The notes beneath the pieces are model-generated. The model worked only from the letters and a program-made list of their open reading frames with translations, was not told where the DNA came from and made no database searches. A stretch of DNA of 64,000 bases, taken from contig JBHGNT010000011.1 in NCBI GenBank assembly GCA_043228905.1, positions 8,060,001 through 8,124,000 of the forward strand. Direction: 5' to 3'. This DNA comes from Azolla caroliniana. Lineage: Eukaryota > Polypodiophyta. The position numbers were made by a program, and so were the translations under genes. Below, piece after piece: positions 1 to 9,921 of this stretch (position 1 is the first letter of the stretch; each line of letters opens with the position of its first letter).

Positions 1-111
1 CGCCAACACCTATCAAATGCACACCGAAATGAAAGAAATCAATCTCACCCTATCGCATCCCTCTTCACCTACCGAACCACCCGAAAACGACCCGGTTTGG
101 CAAGCCGTCAC

Positions 112-578
112 TGTTGTCCGCCAGAATAGTAACCGGCGGACATAAGCGCACAAGCATTATAATATAGTAAAGTGTAAGAAACACATGTAACGGTTCACAT
201 GGGAAGTGTGAACGGCTAAAGGCCCTGTGTATATAAAGGGCAGAAATCCTCTGTAAGAGGTAGCGTGTAATTTTGGTGCATAGAGCGTTTTCTAATGGAA
301 TACTATCTTTTCCGATTTTTGTGCATATCTATGGTTTTATCTACTGTGTTCTTTGTTCTCTGTTGTGTACTGTTAATCATAAGGATGTAGGCGTAAGTGA
401 GGATACTAGTGCACTTCCTTAGGAGTTCGGTTGTAGCCGTCTCCCTTATACGCTACTAGGATACGAGGGAGTATCCCATTACGTATTGTGGTACGATGGT
501 ACCATTCCTTGCAACACAGTCACCTTGAGGTCTACGTCGAAGGACTGACCGTAGACAGTGTTCCTAATCGGTAACACA
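112..578 (+). repeat. 5' LTR of gypsy A
   Basis: Begins TGTTGTCCGCC and ends in CA just before a primer-site-like sequence. About 460 bp of the same sequence recurs inverted at 57123-57584. A TATA box (TATATAAA, about 229-236) lies about 40 bp downstream of a short inverted repeat (GTTCACA/TGTGAAC, about 191-212) that is kept in both copies. This is the element's promoter and polyadenylation region. The right end is set by the CA before the primer site, with an uncertainty of 2-3 bases. Confidence 0.8.
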
Positions 579-580
579 TT

Positions 581-597
581 TGGCACGCCTGGTGATC
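581..597 (+). promoter_or_regulatory. primer binding site of A
   Basis: TGGCACGCCTGG two bases after the LTR. The same core TGGCACGCC follows the 5' LTRs of elements L (50857) and C (54318). This is where minus-strand DNA synthesis would be primed by a tRNA whose 3' end is GGCGTGCCA; I do not assign the tRNA. Confidence 0.65.
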
Positions 598-627
598 TGT
601 GTCTTCTCATAGAAGCACGACGAATGG

Positions 628-1690
628 ATGTTTAGCCGTAGAAGACCCAGAGAACTGACACGACAAGACCAACCAATCACAAGGTCCATCACACACCAGG
701 CAGAGGAACGCGCAAGGCAAAAACCTCGCCTTAGTGATATCTATCGGGACCACAAAGTCGACTTACCGCTCACCAAATACCCCGGCGACACGAAGGAAGT
801 TCTTTCACCACACAAGTACTGTGGTCTTCCCATGCCCACCGTACCATCCAACATGGTCTTCTCCTATCCCCGCTTCAACGGCGAAATAGATGCCGCAACC
901 CACATTCGCATGTTCTTGAATGTTTGGAATGTGAATCACATGGCGTAGAGAATTCCCAAAGAGGTAGCGCACTAGTCCAAAATGACAAAGTTTGGACTAA
1001 CTCTGGATGGTACAGCTGTGTTTTGGCATGCGCAGATGGATCTGCTAGCAATCACGACCTTCGACCAGCTACAATCAGCCTTTCTGCGTTTCTTTCTTCG
1101 AAGGATGCCGCAACGCGAAATCCTTGGACAGTTCATTTGCGAAATCCTTGGAGCAAGCCACACCTGGGGATAGGAACACGTCACCGGCTACCGAGAAAGG
1201 CGAATCCAACATCCATTGTTTCATTTGCCAACAGCCCGGACATTATGCCACTCAATGTCCACTACGCAAGGGCAAGGACCCCACGGTCAATACAATTATG
1301 GCGGAAGTTCAGCAAGTTACGACAAGGCAACAAACGAAAAATGTTGATTGGGCCACGCAAGATGAGATACGTAAGACGGCCCAAGCATGGGTCGAAAAAG
1401 CGAATGTGGCCAATACAGAGCACAGGCAGCAGGAGTCTGCAAACAATGTGGGGCCATTGGAGGAAGACATAATATCCCCGGATCCCATATGGCAGGAACT
1501 CGCACGTTACGAAATAACACTAACTATGGAGAACCTACTTCAATTAGTTCCACGGTTCCGTCAAGTCATAGAGGATCGCATAATGAGCAGACCTGGGGTC
1601 AGCGTCTCCGCCAATTTTATGGACACCAACAACGGACCAACAAAGGTCGATCACCACAATCCAGCTATTAAGTTGGTATTACACGGTTAG
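628..1690 (+). pseudogene. gag: gag of gypsy A, frameshifted
   Basis: Gag forms the virus-like particle. The N-terminal part is open at 628-948, then the frame is lost. A short capsid-like piece follows at 982-1173 (TAVFWHAQ, then a Phe/Arg-rich segment), and the C-terminal part is open at 1124-1690. A CCHC zinc knuckle (CFICQQPGHYATQC, C-x2-C-x4-H-x4-C) lies near 1228-1270. About half of a normal capsid region is missing between the first two pieces. Downstream the frame runs on into protease through two stops. The protein cannot be made as it stands. Confidence 0.75.
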
Positions 1691-2443
1691 GAAATCACAT
1701 GATGCATAATTGACAGGGGTTCTGGCGTCAATGTAATTAACGCTAAGACATGCAAACAATTGAGAATTTCAGAATGGGAAGCTTGCCTTTTTTGGCTTCG
1801 CATGGCGGATACCCGCTCAGTTAGGCCTTTAGGCTTAATCCAAAAATTAGGCATCATCATTGGCAGACATCGCTTCGACATCTCAGCGGTAGTCCTCGCC
1901 CTCGACGCTCCGGGAGCGTATCCAATGCTGCTTGGCAGACCTTGGCTTCGTTCGGCGAATATCAAACAAAGCTAGAAACATAAGTGCATCAGTTTTTGCC
2001 GAGGATGCACCAAGATTCGCGTACCCAGAGAGGAAATGACGGCACAACCCAAGGGGATAACACCATTATATGCAGAAGATATAAATATGTTGGATGGGGT
2101 GGAGGATACAGAGTTAGAAGGATACCTGGACGAGTTCCCTTGAATCCTTCCACTATTCGAAATCGATATAATAGAAACCGCGGCAGAGTACGTTACGCCT
2201 ACTTTACTTCACGAAGAGGCTTATGAACCAGACCCAGAGTCGATCATGGAATTAAGCAGAGCACGGGCGGCGTTTGAGAAGGAAATGGAAATTTCACGAC
2301 GAGTCGCTGCTTCAGCCCTAGAAGAAGTTAACGTAGGCATGACATTAGACCCCCGACTCCTCTCCATCGCAAAAGAGTTACTACCGGATCAGAGAGAGGC
2401 GATGATAGCACTGCTCAGGAAGTATAAAGATGTGTTCGCTTGA
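1691..2443 (+). pseudogene. pol: protease and linker of gypsy A
   Basis: In frame with the gag C-terminus past two stops comes the retropepsin motif CIIDRGSGVNVI (about 1708-1743). The usual D-T/S-G reads D-R-G, so the second active-site position is altered. The flap and C-terminal motif DAPGAYPMLLGRPWL lie at about 1906-1950. Downstream, 1984-2443 carries the linker to RT, broken by a frameshift and two stops. The aligned part of D reads DGGSGVNVI at the same point. Retropepsin would cut the Gag-Pol precursor; this copy is dead. Confidence 0.7.
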
Positions 2444-2455
2444 TCCCACGAGGAC

Positions 2456-3144
2456 ATGAAGGGATTAGATCCAAAGTTCTATCAACATAAGATCAATTTA
2501 GCGACCGATGCGAAACAAGTCCAACAACGTCGATACCGCATGAATCCGAATTACGCGGCTCGCATAAAAGAGGAAATTGACAAACTTCTCAAGGCTGGAT
2601 TCATTCGAGTAGTCAAGCAAGCTACATGCCTAAGCCTGATAGTAGTTGTACCAAAGAAAAATGGAAAAATACGTGTGTGCGTGGACTACCAGAAATTGAA
2701 TGTTGTAACCATTACAGATGCATTCCCTTTACCTTTCACCGATAGCGTACTAGATGCAGTCACAGGGCATGACATGTACAACTTTCTAGTTGGCTTCAGT
2801 GGGTACAATCAAGTACGCATGCACCCCGACGACCAAGAGAAGACGACGTTTGTCACGGATTGGGGAGTTTATGTCGCGGTCGTCATGATGTTCGAGCTAA
2901 AGACGTTGTCGGCACATTTCAGTGGACAATCACGGAGATTTTTGGGGAATATATACCCGCCTTCATGTAGGTCTTTTTAGACGATTTTGCGGTGTATGGG
3001 ACTGCAGCCGAACATTTTACGCATCTACAGCTTTGCTTGGAGCGTTGCCGAACTTCACGCTGACCCTGAATCCCGCCAAATGTGCCTTCAGCGTCACTAG
3101 TGGAGCCCTCCTCGGCCACATAGTCAGTAAGGAGGGGATAGCGG
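2456..3144 (+). pseudogene. pol: reverse transcriptase of gypsy A, 5' part
   Basis: Open at 2456-2980 with the RT fingers/palm motifs VVVPKKNGKIRVCVDYQKLN and FSGYNQVRMHPDDQEKT. A frameshift follows, then FLDDFAVYG, the [F/Y]xDD catalytic box of this clade (about 2974-3000), and LNPAKCAF and LLGHIVSKEG. The reading stops at 3144, where a solo LTR begins; homologous coding resumes at 4337. In D the same stretch is continuous, so the break is an insertion. Besides the insertion, one frameshift separates the catalytic box from the rest. Confidence 0.85.
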
Positions 3145-4336
3145 TGTCGCGAAAATACGACGAGGATACATGAATTTGGAGGCAAGACCCCGGGGCCTCC
3201 GACCAGAAGATATCAAATACGTGTGTTTATATTAAACAATTAATGGAAAATGAGAAAGATTGACAAATTTCTATAATAAATAGAAAAGAAAGATTACAAT
3301 TAATCCCAAGATCGGAATTATAAAAGTTTGGCTTATGGAGATTACTAGATTAATAGATAAGAGGAAATTAAGATATGAATTCTATAGAAAATTAAGGTTT
3401 TTGGCTTTGATAAGAGATTATGGTTTTATGAGTTAAATAGCTTCCGTATGGAAAATTAGGGTTTTTGGCTTCCGTAGGGAAAATTAGGATTTTTTGGCTT
3501 CCGTAGGGAAAATTAGGGTTTATGACTTCCGTAAGGAAATTTAGGGTTTATGAGTGTTATGGCTTCGATAAGATAAGGGAGCTAAGAAGGAAAAGAAAAT
3601 AAAAATTGGAGAGAGGATGAGTATAGAAAAAAACATGGAATTTGTATAGAGTTCCCCGTTGATCATATGCCTCCACTTTTTGTTGCATGGCCTCTACTTT
3701 TAGTTGCATAGCTTTTTCTTTTAGTTGCATGGCTTTTTCTTTTAGTTGCATGCGACCGTCCACATGACCTTTACTTTAGGTTTCTTCACTTCACTTTAGT
3801 TAGCCACATGATCTTGTTATTTGTTCGGTTTGCGTCCAGCCTCTTCCGGTCGCCGGTTCCCTCCGGTCGCCGATTGTCGCCGCCTCACCGGTTTCGGTTT
3901 GCTTACCGGCTGGTTTTTGGTTTTTCTTACTAGCCGGTTTCCGGTTTGCTTACCAGCCGGTTTCTGGTTCCGGTTTTGCTTACCAGTCGATTTCCGATTT
4001 TGCTTATCGGCCGGGTTCCGATTCCGGTTTTGCTTACCGATCGGTTCTAGTTTTGCTTACCGACCGGTTTTCGGTTTTTGGGAACTTGGCCACCATCATC
4101 CATCAAGACAAAGTGGCCAAAGTGCTCTTAGCACCAATGAAAATGAGGGTCTCAAGGTGCTTATATAGCCAGGGCCTTAAGTTTCCTATCTATATGGGAT
4201 AAATAATAGTTCTATTTTTCCTATCTTCTCAAACATCCATCTTTCTATAACATGCCATTAAGTTAATATAAAGTACTTATTTTATTATTTATTTATTTAC
4301 ATAGTTTTCATATCGTGTGTGAAAAACCACACGACA
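3145..4336 (-). mobile_element. solo LTR of the TGTCG...CGACA type inside A
   Basis: Non-coding, AT-rich block of 1192 bp that splits the RT/RNase H frame of A. It begins TGTCGCG and ends CACGACA, with imperfect 4-bp flanks (GCGG left, GCAG right). Three unrelated tandem repeats lie inside: about 3395-3560 (35-40 bp units with TTAGGGTTT), about 3680-3755 (TTTTAGTTGCATGGC units), and about 3890-4080 (units built on GCTTACCGACCGGTTTTC). A TATA-like CTATATAAG reads on the minus strand near 4157-4165, as in the E and F LTRs, so the LTR is probably in minus orientation. The ORF across 3821-4168 is a by-product of the repeats. No internal region or second LTR is present. Confidence 0.65.
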
Positions 4337-4800
4337 GCAGTAGATCTAAACAAAATCTCCGCGATTACTCACGCAAAGACGTCGACAAATGCCAAAGCAC
4401 TCAGCCGATTTCTGGGACAAATATGATGGCACAGTCGGATGATACGCTATTTGGCGGATTTTGCCACACCATTACATGCCGTCGTCCACCGTACTCCTTT
4501 CAAATGGACAACAACGGAAGAAAAGGCGTATGATGCGCTAAAAATAATGCTAACACAAGCACTGATCGTACAGCCACCAGATTGGGCGAAACCATTTCAC
4601 GTTTTTGTGGATGCCTCAGATATAGCAATAGGTAGTGCGCTGATGCAGCTCAAAGAGCCGAATTGGTACCGACTAGTGTACTACGCTAGTTGGAAACTAT
4701 CAACGGCTGAGTGTAACTATTCCACAACGGAACATGAAGCGTTGGGTATGATATACAACATCCGAAGTCGAGAAAAAACGGTTGACCATCCGAAGTCGTA
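4337..4800 (+). pseudogene. pol: RT thumb and RNase H of gypsy A
   Basis: Coding homology resumes directly after the solo LTR: ALSRFLGQI (RT connection), a frameshift, then RYLADFATPLHAVV, PFKWTTTEEKAYDALK and the RNase H start FVDASDIAIGSALMQ. The first RNase H Asp and the Glu of TTEHEALGM are visible. After IYNIRS the RNase H is cut short: about 100 residues present in D are deleted and the sequence jumps to the region before integrase. RNase H removes the RNA strand after reverse transcription; here it is incomplete. Confidence 0.75.
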
Positions 4801-5972
4801 ATTTCTATTTAGTTGAAGAAGTCCTATATCACAAAGGCAGTGGCGACATCTGGAGGCGCGGAATACGGCAGGATGAGAAGGCAACGGTTTTACGCGAAGC
4901 TCACTGTGGTACAGCGGGAGAACATTACGTGGGCGATGTTACAACCCGGAAAATCTAGCAAGCAGGACTTTGGTGGCTGACTACGCAAAAGGATGCGTAT
5001 GAATATTGCAAACAATGCGATTTATGTCAATGAATGGGCCAACCCACGAAAGTCGTGAGAATGCCACATCAACCGGTGTTGCCGTTGGATCCTTTCCAAA
5101 AGTGGGGGCTTGATTTTGTGGGGCCCTTTACACTGGCGATTGCCAGAACCGGTAATAAGTATATCTTGGTGGCTATGGATTATTACACCAAGTGGGTAGA
5201 AGCGAAAGCACTACGCAAAAATACCTGGTGTCATTTTGGCTATCTTATCGAGCTAATCAATGACCAAGGGAGTCACTTTTTGAATACGGTAATCAGCGAA
5301 CTGACCCAACACTACGCTGTGGTCCACAAAAAGAGTACGTCGTATTACCCACAGGCAAATGGCTTGGCCGAATCCACGAACAAAACATTGCAAACTATCC
5401 TCAAAAAGATAGTCAATGAGAATAGAACAGATTGGGATACCAAATTGCACAGCGCGTACCGAACCAACTATAAGACCAACATACAATCCACACCTTTGAA
5501 GCTAGCATTTGGGCTGGAGGCCATAATGCCAATCGAATTCCAGGTACCCAGTTTGCGAATTCAAGTACGAGACCGGTTTCCAGAGGACAAATCCGAACAA
5601 ATACGGCTACAACAACTGCTCGAACTAGGCAAGACACGATTACGAAGCATGGCCATACTGGAACAAGAGCAGTGTCGGCGTAAAGCATTCATGGACCGGC
5701 ATCGAAATGCACGTGAAAAAGATTTTGTAGTCGGCACAAGCGGTCTTAGGCTTTCAAACACATATGGGACAAATTCCAGGAAAATTAAGATTCTGTTGGA
5801 CGGGGCCGTACTGGATAGTTGGCACGGAAAACGGCACGTTTCAACTAGGCACCCTAGCCGGGGAAATGTTACGACAAAAAGTGAATGGGTTTCGACTAAA
5901 ACCCTACCTAGGACCGGTGCTCCAAACCCGTTCCAGGCCGTAAACGACACGACCGAAGAATCCGTGGATTGA
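4801..5972 (+). pseudogene. pol: integrase of gypsy A
   Basis: Zinc-binding HHCC region (EAHCGTAGEH ... CKQCDLC) lies at 4890-5030 with two stops. The catalytic core is open from 5034 to 5972 (312 aa): Asp in GLDFVGP, Asp in INDQGSHF, Glu in [10 protein letters not shown], so the D,D-E triad is intact here. A motif [14 protein letters not shown] marks the C-terminal DNA-binding part, after which the frame seems to drift. Integrase joins the cDNA ends to the host chromosome. This is the best-kept domain of A, but its N-terminus is interrupted. Confidence 0.85.
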
Positions 5973-6432
5973 TTCATTAAAAGGAACCCCTTGTATTATA
6001 ATGTAACAGTAATATTGTATGTAACCGTTACAAGAGAAAAAAAAAAGAAAAAAAGAGAGAAGATAGCGATGCTATTAAAAGGACTTGATGCATGCACAAA
6101 CTTCTAGAGCAAGAACACGCGGCACCACGATGGCTCATAGACCAATGAACCGTAGGCCACAAAAAGAAGAAAATAGAAGGTTTTCTACATAGTACAGAAA
6201 CCAATCTTCTAACCCTCATCGCTCTCCTCACTCACCTTCCTCTCCATCATACCACAGAGCCCATGTTCGCCATAGCCAACATACCTGTTGAGAGACAAGC
6301 TCAACATTCAGTGCGAAGTGCGCAGCGTAACCTAATGTGTAGACTGGGTGCGTGAAAAAGTACGCACAACAGGGCCGCATCGGTATGAAAACCGAAGAGG
6401 CCGTTAGAGCGTTATTCCCCATAAGGAATAAT
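5973..6432. other. non-coding stretch after A
   Basis: No gene seen. It opens with an AT-rich part (5985-6060, ending in an A/AAG run) that may be the 3' end of A, and continues with unassigned sequence up to the copia B LTR. I could not find a copy of the A 5' LTR here, so the A 3' LTR is deleted or too diverged to recognise by eye. Confidence 0.5.
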
Positions 6433-6701
6433 TTTGAGAGTGAGTGTCGGGGCTCATTTATGAGCGTCAAGTACTGTCAGTACTTGTGTCAGCTCGATTG
6501 TCAGGGCTTGTATATAAGGTGCTCACTGAGCATGAAGTATGTACACAGAACAGAGTGCCATTATTTTGAATCTGAGTTTTCTGTTGTTTGCTCTCTCTCT
6601 CTCCATCTCTGCATTTTCTGTGTTTTACTGAATTGTCTTATTCCTCCAAACTGTTTACTCTGTGTTTTCACACACGCTTCCGCACAACGTATTCTTTTAC
6701 A
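6433..6701 (+). repeat. 5' LTR of copia B (left end uncertain)
   Basis: TATATAAGG at 6511-6519 and the end CTTTTACA directly before a primer site show an LTR. Its last 145 bp recur inverted at 63851-64000 with a longer CT/CAT microsatellite. The start was chosen by composition only and may lie anywhere between about 6280 and 6480. Confidence 0.6.
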
Positions 6702-6719
6702 TGGTACCAGAGGGCGAGG
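6702..6719 (+). promoter_or_regulatory. primer binding site of copia B
   Basis: TGGTACCAGAGGGCGAGG directly after the LTR. It resembles the plant copia initiator-Met site (TGGTATCAGAGC) with substitutions. Confidence 0.7.
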
Positions 6720-7666
6720 GTTGAAGTCCTCTACAACCGACAAAAAAAGTTTATGACAAAAAAAAGTTGAAGTTGTTCACTTTCGGAGAAGAAAAAGACA
6801 GTACTATGGACAGAGGCATGGGAAGCTCACTTCCGACTGAAAAGCTTGACAGAAGCAATTACGCATCTTGGTCTTACAAGATGCACCAATACTTGCTCGG
6901 CCATGGCTACTGGAGTTATGTCGAAGGAGCAAACGATGTGGCACCCGACTCGATACACAGGGACTATCCGGCTTGGGAACAAGTGGCAAGCCGAGTGCTG
7001 TACTACTTCGCATCCTATGTGAGCGATCAGCTTTTGAGCTATATTTGGGATGCCCAGACGCCGAAGGACGCTATCGGGGTGGTTGTGGCTCGTGCGGCGA
7101 AGTCATAGGGACTAAAGTTAAAGGGAGTTGACAAAACGTTTATAAGGCTTTGTGCACAAATGTTAGGAAGATTAAGGATAAGAAGAATAAGAGTTTAAAG
7201 TAATGTGTGTGAGAGAGATGAGCATAGATAAAAGATAGAGAGAATCATGTATGATTTAAGAAGAAAGAGTATAAGATATAAACATGATTTATATTAAGAA
7301 AACAAGTTTTTACCAACATTACAATGCTTTATAATAAGATGAACCCTTTCTCTATTGACTCTTGATTTGAACCCTTGACTCGAACTTGGAAACACGAGCC
7401 TCTTCACCAACAAGCTAACTTGTTTATGTCATTAATTATGTTCTAACTTTCTCTTGATTCCCTTTTGTTTCCTTGCCCCTCTTTATATAAGTGTTTCCAT
7501 GCATATGGTAATGTATGGGAGCATGGCATGCATGCAATGCATGAGTTACATGTAATGCATGATCGCCATTTGGCGCACATGCATTGCATGTGATGCATGA
7601 TGGCTATGTATGAAAATAGATATGGGATAAGTATAATGATGAAAATGCATTCTAAAATAACTAACC

Positions 7667-7720
7667 TAGCTTAGTGGTGTATGCTCTGTGTTTGGTATAC
7701 AAGGTTGAGAGTTCAAGTCT
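7667..7720 (+). other. tRNA-like module 1 (A and B box)
   Basis: A-box-like TAGCTTAGTGG at 7667-7677 and B-box-like AGTTCAAGTCT at 7710-7720, 43 bp apart start to start, the spacing of a tRNA gene. The B box sits in a perfect 5-bp stem, 7-base loop (GAGAG-TTCAAGT-CTCTC), as in a T arm, and TTTT follows at about 7726. The rest does not fold into a full acceptor stem by eye, so it is a relic or a Pol III-type promoter, not a working tRNA gene. Confidence 0.45.
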
Positions 7721-7804
7721 CTCTATTTTACTCAATACAATATATAGCTTCATTCTTATATCATGAAGTACATTTTTTTTACAAACTTTTACAAATAAAC
7801 AGCC

Positions 7805-7858
7805 TAGCCTAGTGGTATGTATGTTGTGCTTGGTTTATAAGGTTGTGGGTTCAAGTGT
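7805..7858 (+). other. tRNA-like module 2 (A and B box)
   Basis: A-box-like TAGCCTAGTGG at 7805-7815 and B-box-like GGTTCAAGTGT at 7848-7858, again 43 bp apart. It and its flanks are a diverged tandem copy of module 1. The T-arm stem is weaker here. Confidence 0.4.
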
Positions 7859-8603
7859 CTCAAATACTACTAAATACAATGCTTAAGTTTATTTTTATAT
7901 CATGAAGCACATTCTTCACAACAACGCGTGGGCGAATCTCAAAAGGATTTTCGCCGCCAAAAAGCTGCAGCTCAGGTAGGAGCTCAGCAATGTACGATAA
8001 AGAGATATGTCGGTGGCTGATTACACCACCAAGATTAAAGAAATCTGCGACTCTCTCGCCTCCGTCAACGTGAATGTCGAGGAAGATGAAATGGTGCAGG
8101 TTTGTCTTGGTGGTTTGGCGTCAAAGTTTGGACCTTTCCGAACGGCAGTCTGCACGAGGGAGATTACACCTTAATTTTTCGAGCTTCAGTCATTGTTGCT
8201 CGTAGAAGAAAACCACACAGGTGCATCGACGAGTGCGCACGCCGATGGCAAGATACTTTACACGGAGGATGATAGGCCCCGTGGTCGTGGTGGACGAGGC
8301 GGATCGGCGCGCAATGGAGGCAGCTGAAAAGAGCTGAATGTACGGCATAATAGAGATGCCGGAAGCAATTCTGAACCCTCCGCAAGCAGGGGGAGTCATG
8401 GCGGTGCCGGAAGACGGCAAGAGAAGACCGCGCTAGATTGCTGGTACTGTGGCAAGAAAGTCCACAAGGAGAGCGAGTGATGGAAAAACCTAGTTGATCC
8501 GGACAAAGCCGGATTGAGCCAAAGAGACGGAGAGAGGCGTTAGAGATCACACTATGCAAAAGGCTCTGAACGAGCCGGAAACAAATCGGGCCCAGCCTTC
8601 GTA

Positions 8604-9047
8604 ATGAAGCATAAGGTCAATTCTATGGCCGTGAACACCTCAAAATCAAGCGAGGTGTGGTATGTTGATTCCGGAGCGTCAAATCATATGACGAGTCACA
8701 AGGAATGGTTCTCGTACCTGGAGAAACCGGAATCACAAGGAGTGGTCGAAACGGGAGACGACACTCCGCATACCATTGAACATGTCGGCGAAGTTCCTCT
8801 CAGCCACGTCGGGCAGAAAGGGAAACTCATGAACGTGTTGCATGTCCCAACAATAACGAAGAATCTAGTGTCGGTCGGTCAGATCGTCGACCAGGGAATG
8901 CAGGTTCGATTCACGCATCTCGGCTGCTTCATAGAAGAGGAACGCAAAGTAATCGCGCAAAGGCGCCGTGACACTAATCAAACTAGAACCACGTTGTACA
9001 CGAAAGGACAAAAGGTAGAATCGGATATCGACCTATGGCACAAGTAG
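8604..9047 (+). pseudogene. pol: protease of copia B
   Basis: Open for 147 aa. The copia protease signature WYVDSGASNHMT lies at residues 19-30 with an intact D-S-G, followed by LMNVLHVPTITKNLVSVGQI, the usual C-terminal motif. The start of the pre-integrase zinc-binding domain (DLWHK) ends the frame at a stop. The fragment lacks its own start context and was part of a single Gag-Pol frame. Confidence 0.85.
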
Positions 9048-9921
9048 TTTGACCACTTAAATTTCCCACGGCCTCATGAAATGCAGACGAAGAACATTGT
9101 TTGTTGCCGAAATTTCATGGCCGGAGTGGCCAAGTTTGCGAAGCCTGTCAGATGGGAAAACAATACCGACTTACATTCCCCAATGAGCGTAATCGTAGTC
9201 GAAGTCCATTGTATTTGATCCATTCGGATGTGTGGGGTCCGGCACAGAACGTGAGTCTCAGTGGAAACCATTACTTTGTAACCTTCATCGACAACTTCAC
9301 TCGGCACACATGGGTATGCACGATCGCGAAGAAGAGTGAAGTCTTTGCATGTTTCCTGAAGGTTAAGAGCCTTGCGGAAAGGGAAACAGGGCATAAGATC
9401 AAATGCCTACGGTCTGATGGCGGGAAGGAGTACTTCTCTGACCAGTTCACAATTTATCTACAGAAGGAGGGAATTCGACACGAGTTCTCGTGTAGATATA
9501 CGCCAGACCAGAACAGTGTAGCCGAGCGGAAGAAGCGGACGATTGAAGAAGCGGCCAGGGCAATGCTTGAAGAGCAGCATATGCCAAAATTCTATTGGGT
9601 CGAAACCGTGAGGACGACTGTCTACCTGCAGAATCAGACTTCTGCTAATGGAGGATGTCACCACATGAGTTGTATTTTGGAAAGAAACCGAATTTGGCAC
9701 ACTTGAGGATTTTTGGCAGCATCATGTATGTGCACATGCAAAAGGAGAAGAGAAGGAAGCTAGATGCCAAGGCCGAGAAATGTATCTTGGTCGGCTATTC
9801 AAACGAGCAAAAGGGGTATAAGTGTTATAACCCCCAAACAAAGGAAGTACGCGTAAACCGCGATGTCGTATTTGACGAGTCTACTTCGTGGTACTTGCCT
9901 TTCTCCTCCAGAACCTCATGA
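9048..9921 (+). pseudogene. pol: integrase of copia B
   Basis: After a stop and frameshift, 9101-9706 reads the HHCC region end (CEACQMGKQ) and the core: Asp in HSDVWGP, Asp in LRSDGGKEY, Glu in QNSVAERKKRT. All three D,D-E residues are kept. A frameshift near 9650 leads to 9655-9921, with the conserved C-terminal copia motif (FGKKPNLAHLRIFG ... KCILVGYSNEQKGYK). It would insert the cDNA; two frame breaks make it non-functional. Confidence 0.88.

Larger units (their letters stand above)
112..5990 (+). mobile_element. Ty3/gypsy element A, degenerate
   Basis: LTR, primer site, gag, protease, RT, RNase H and integrase follow in the order PR-RT-RH-IN, which defines Ty3/gypsy. Frameshifts, stops and deletions break every domain, a solo LTR sits between RT and RNase H, and no 3' LTR is recognisable after the integrase. 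Element D (48.8-57.6 kb, minus strand) is a close relative: the protease, RT, RNase H and integrase align residue for residue, and its LTR matches this one. The first 111 bases of the window, upstream of the LTR, hold a short open frame I cannot assign. The right limit is approximate. Confidence 0.85.
7072..7923 (-). mobile_element. solo LTR in copia B gag, target duplication ACGC
   Basis: 852 bp of non-coding sequence interrupts the gag frame and is flanked by ACGC at 7068-7071 and 7924-7927. The ends read TATCGGGG (probably TGTCGGGG before a mutation) and CACAACA, matching the TGTCG...CA type of E, F and the 3145 solo LTR. TATATAA at about 7494-7500 can be read on both strands. The right half holds two tRNA-like modules about 138 bp apart, described separately. 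GCATGCATG-rich palindromic sequence lies at 7500-7600. No coding content. Confidence 0.8.
6767..8600 (+). pseudogene. gag: gag of copia B, split by a solo LTR
   Basis: The first part (6767-7071) reads a copia gag N-terminus (LDRSNYASWSYKMHQYL ... WDAQTPKDA). It continues at 7928 with WANLKRIFAAKKLQL, YTTKIKEICDSLASV and an RGGRGG-type basic stretch near 8270-8320. The zinc knuckle reads CWYCGKKVHKESE and then TGA (8478-8480) exactly where the fourth ligand, Cys, is expected; TGC/TGT to TGA destroys both the knuckle and the frame. Several other stops lie at 8170-8560. Gag packages the element RNA; this one is dead. Confidence 0.8.

Noticed and set aside
1-111. Coding end of an upstream element
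   Set aside because: A short open frame (MHTEMKEINLTLSHPS) exists but is too short and unmatched to call.
3821-4168. 115-codon frame rich in Phe, Arg and Gly
   Set aside because: It follows the CCGGTTTTGCTTACC tandem repeat and has no domain features.
7667-7720. Functional tRNA gene
   Set aside because: A and B boxes and a T arm are present but no 7-bp acceptor stem or clear anticodon arm can be paired by eye.
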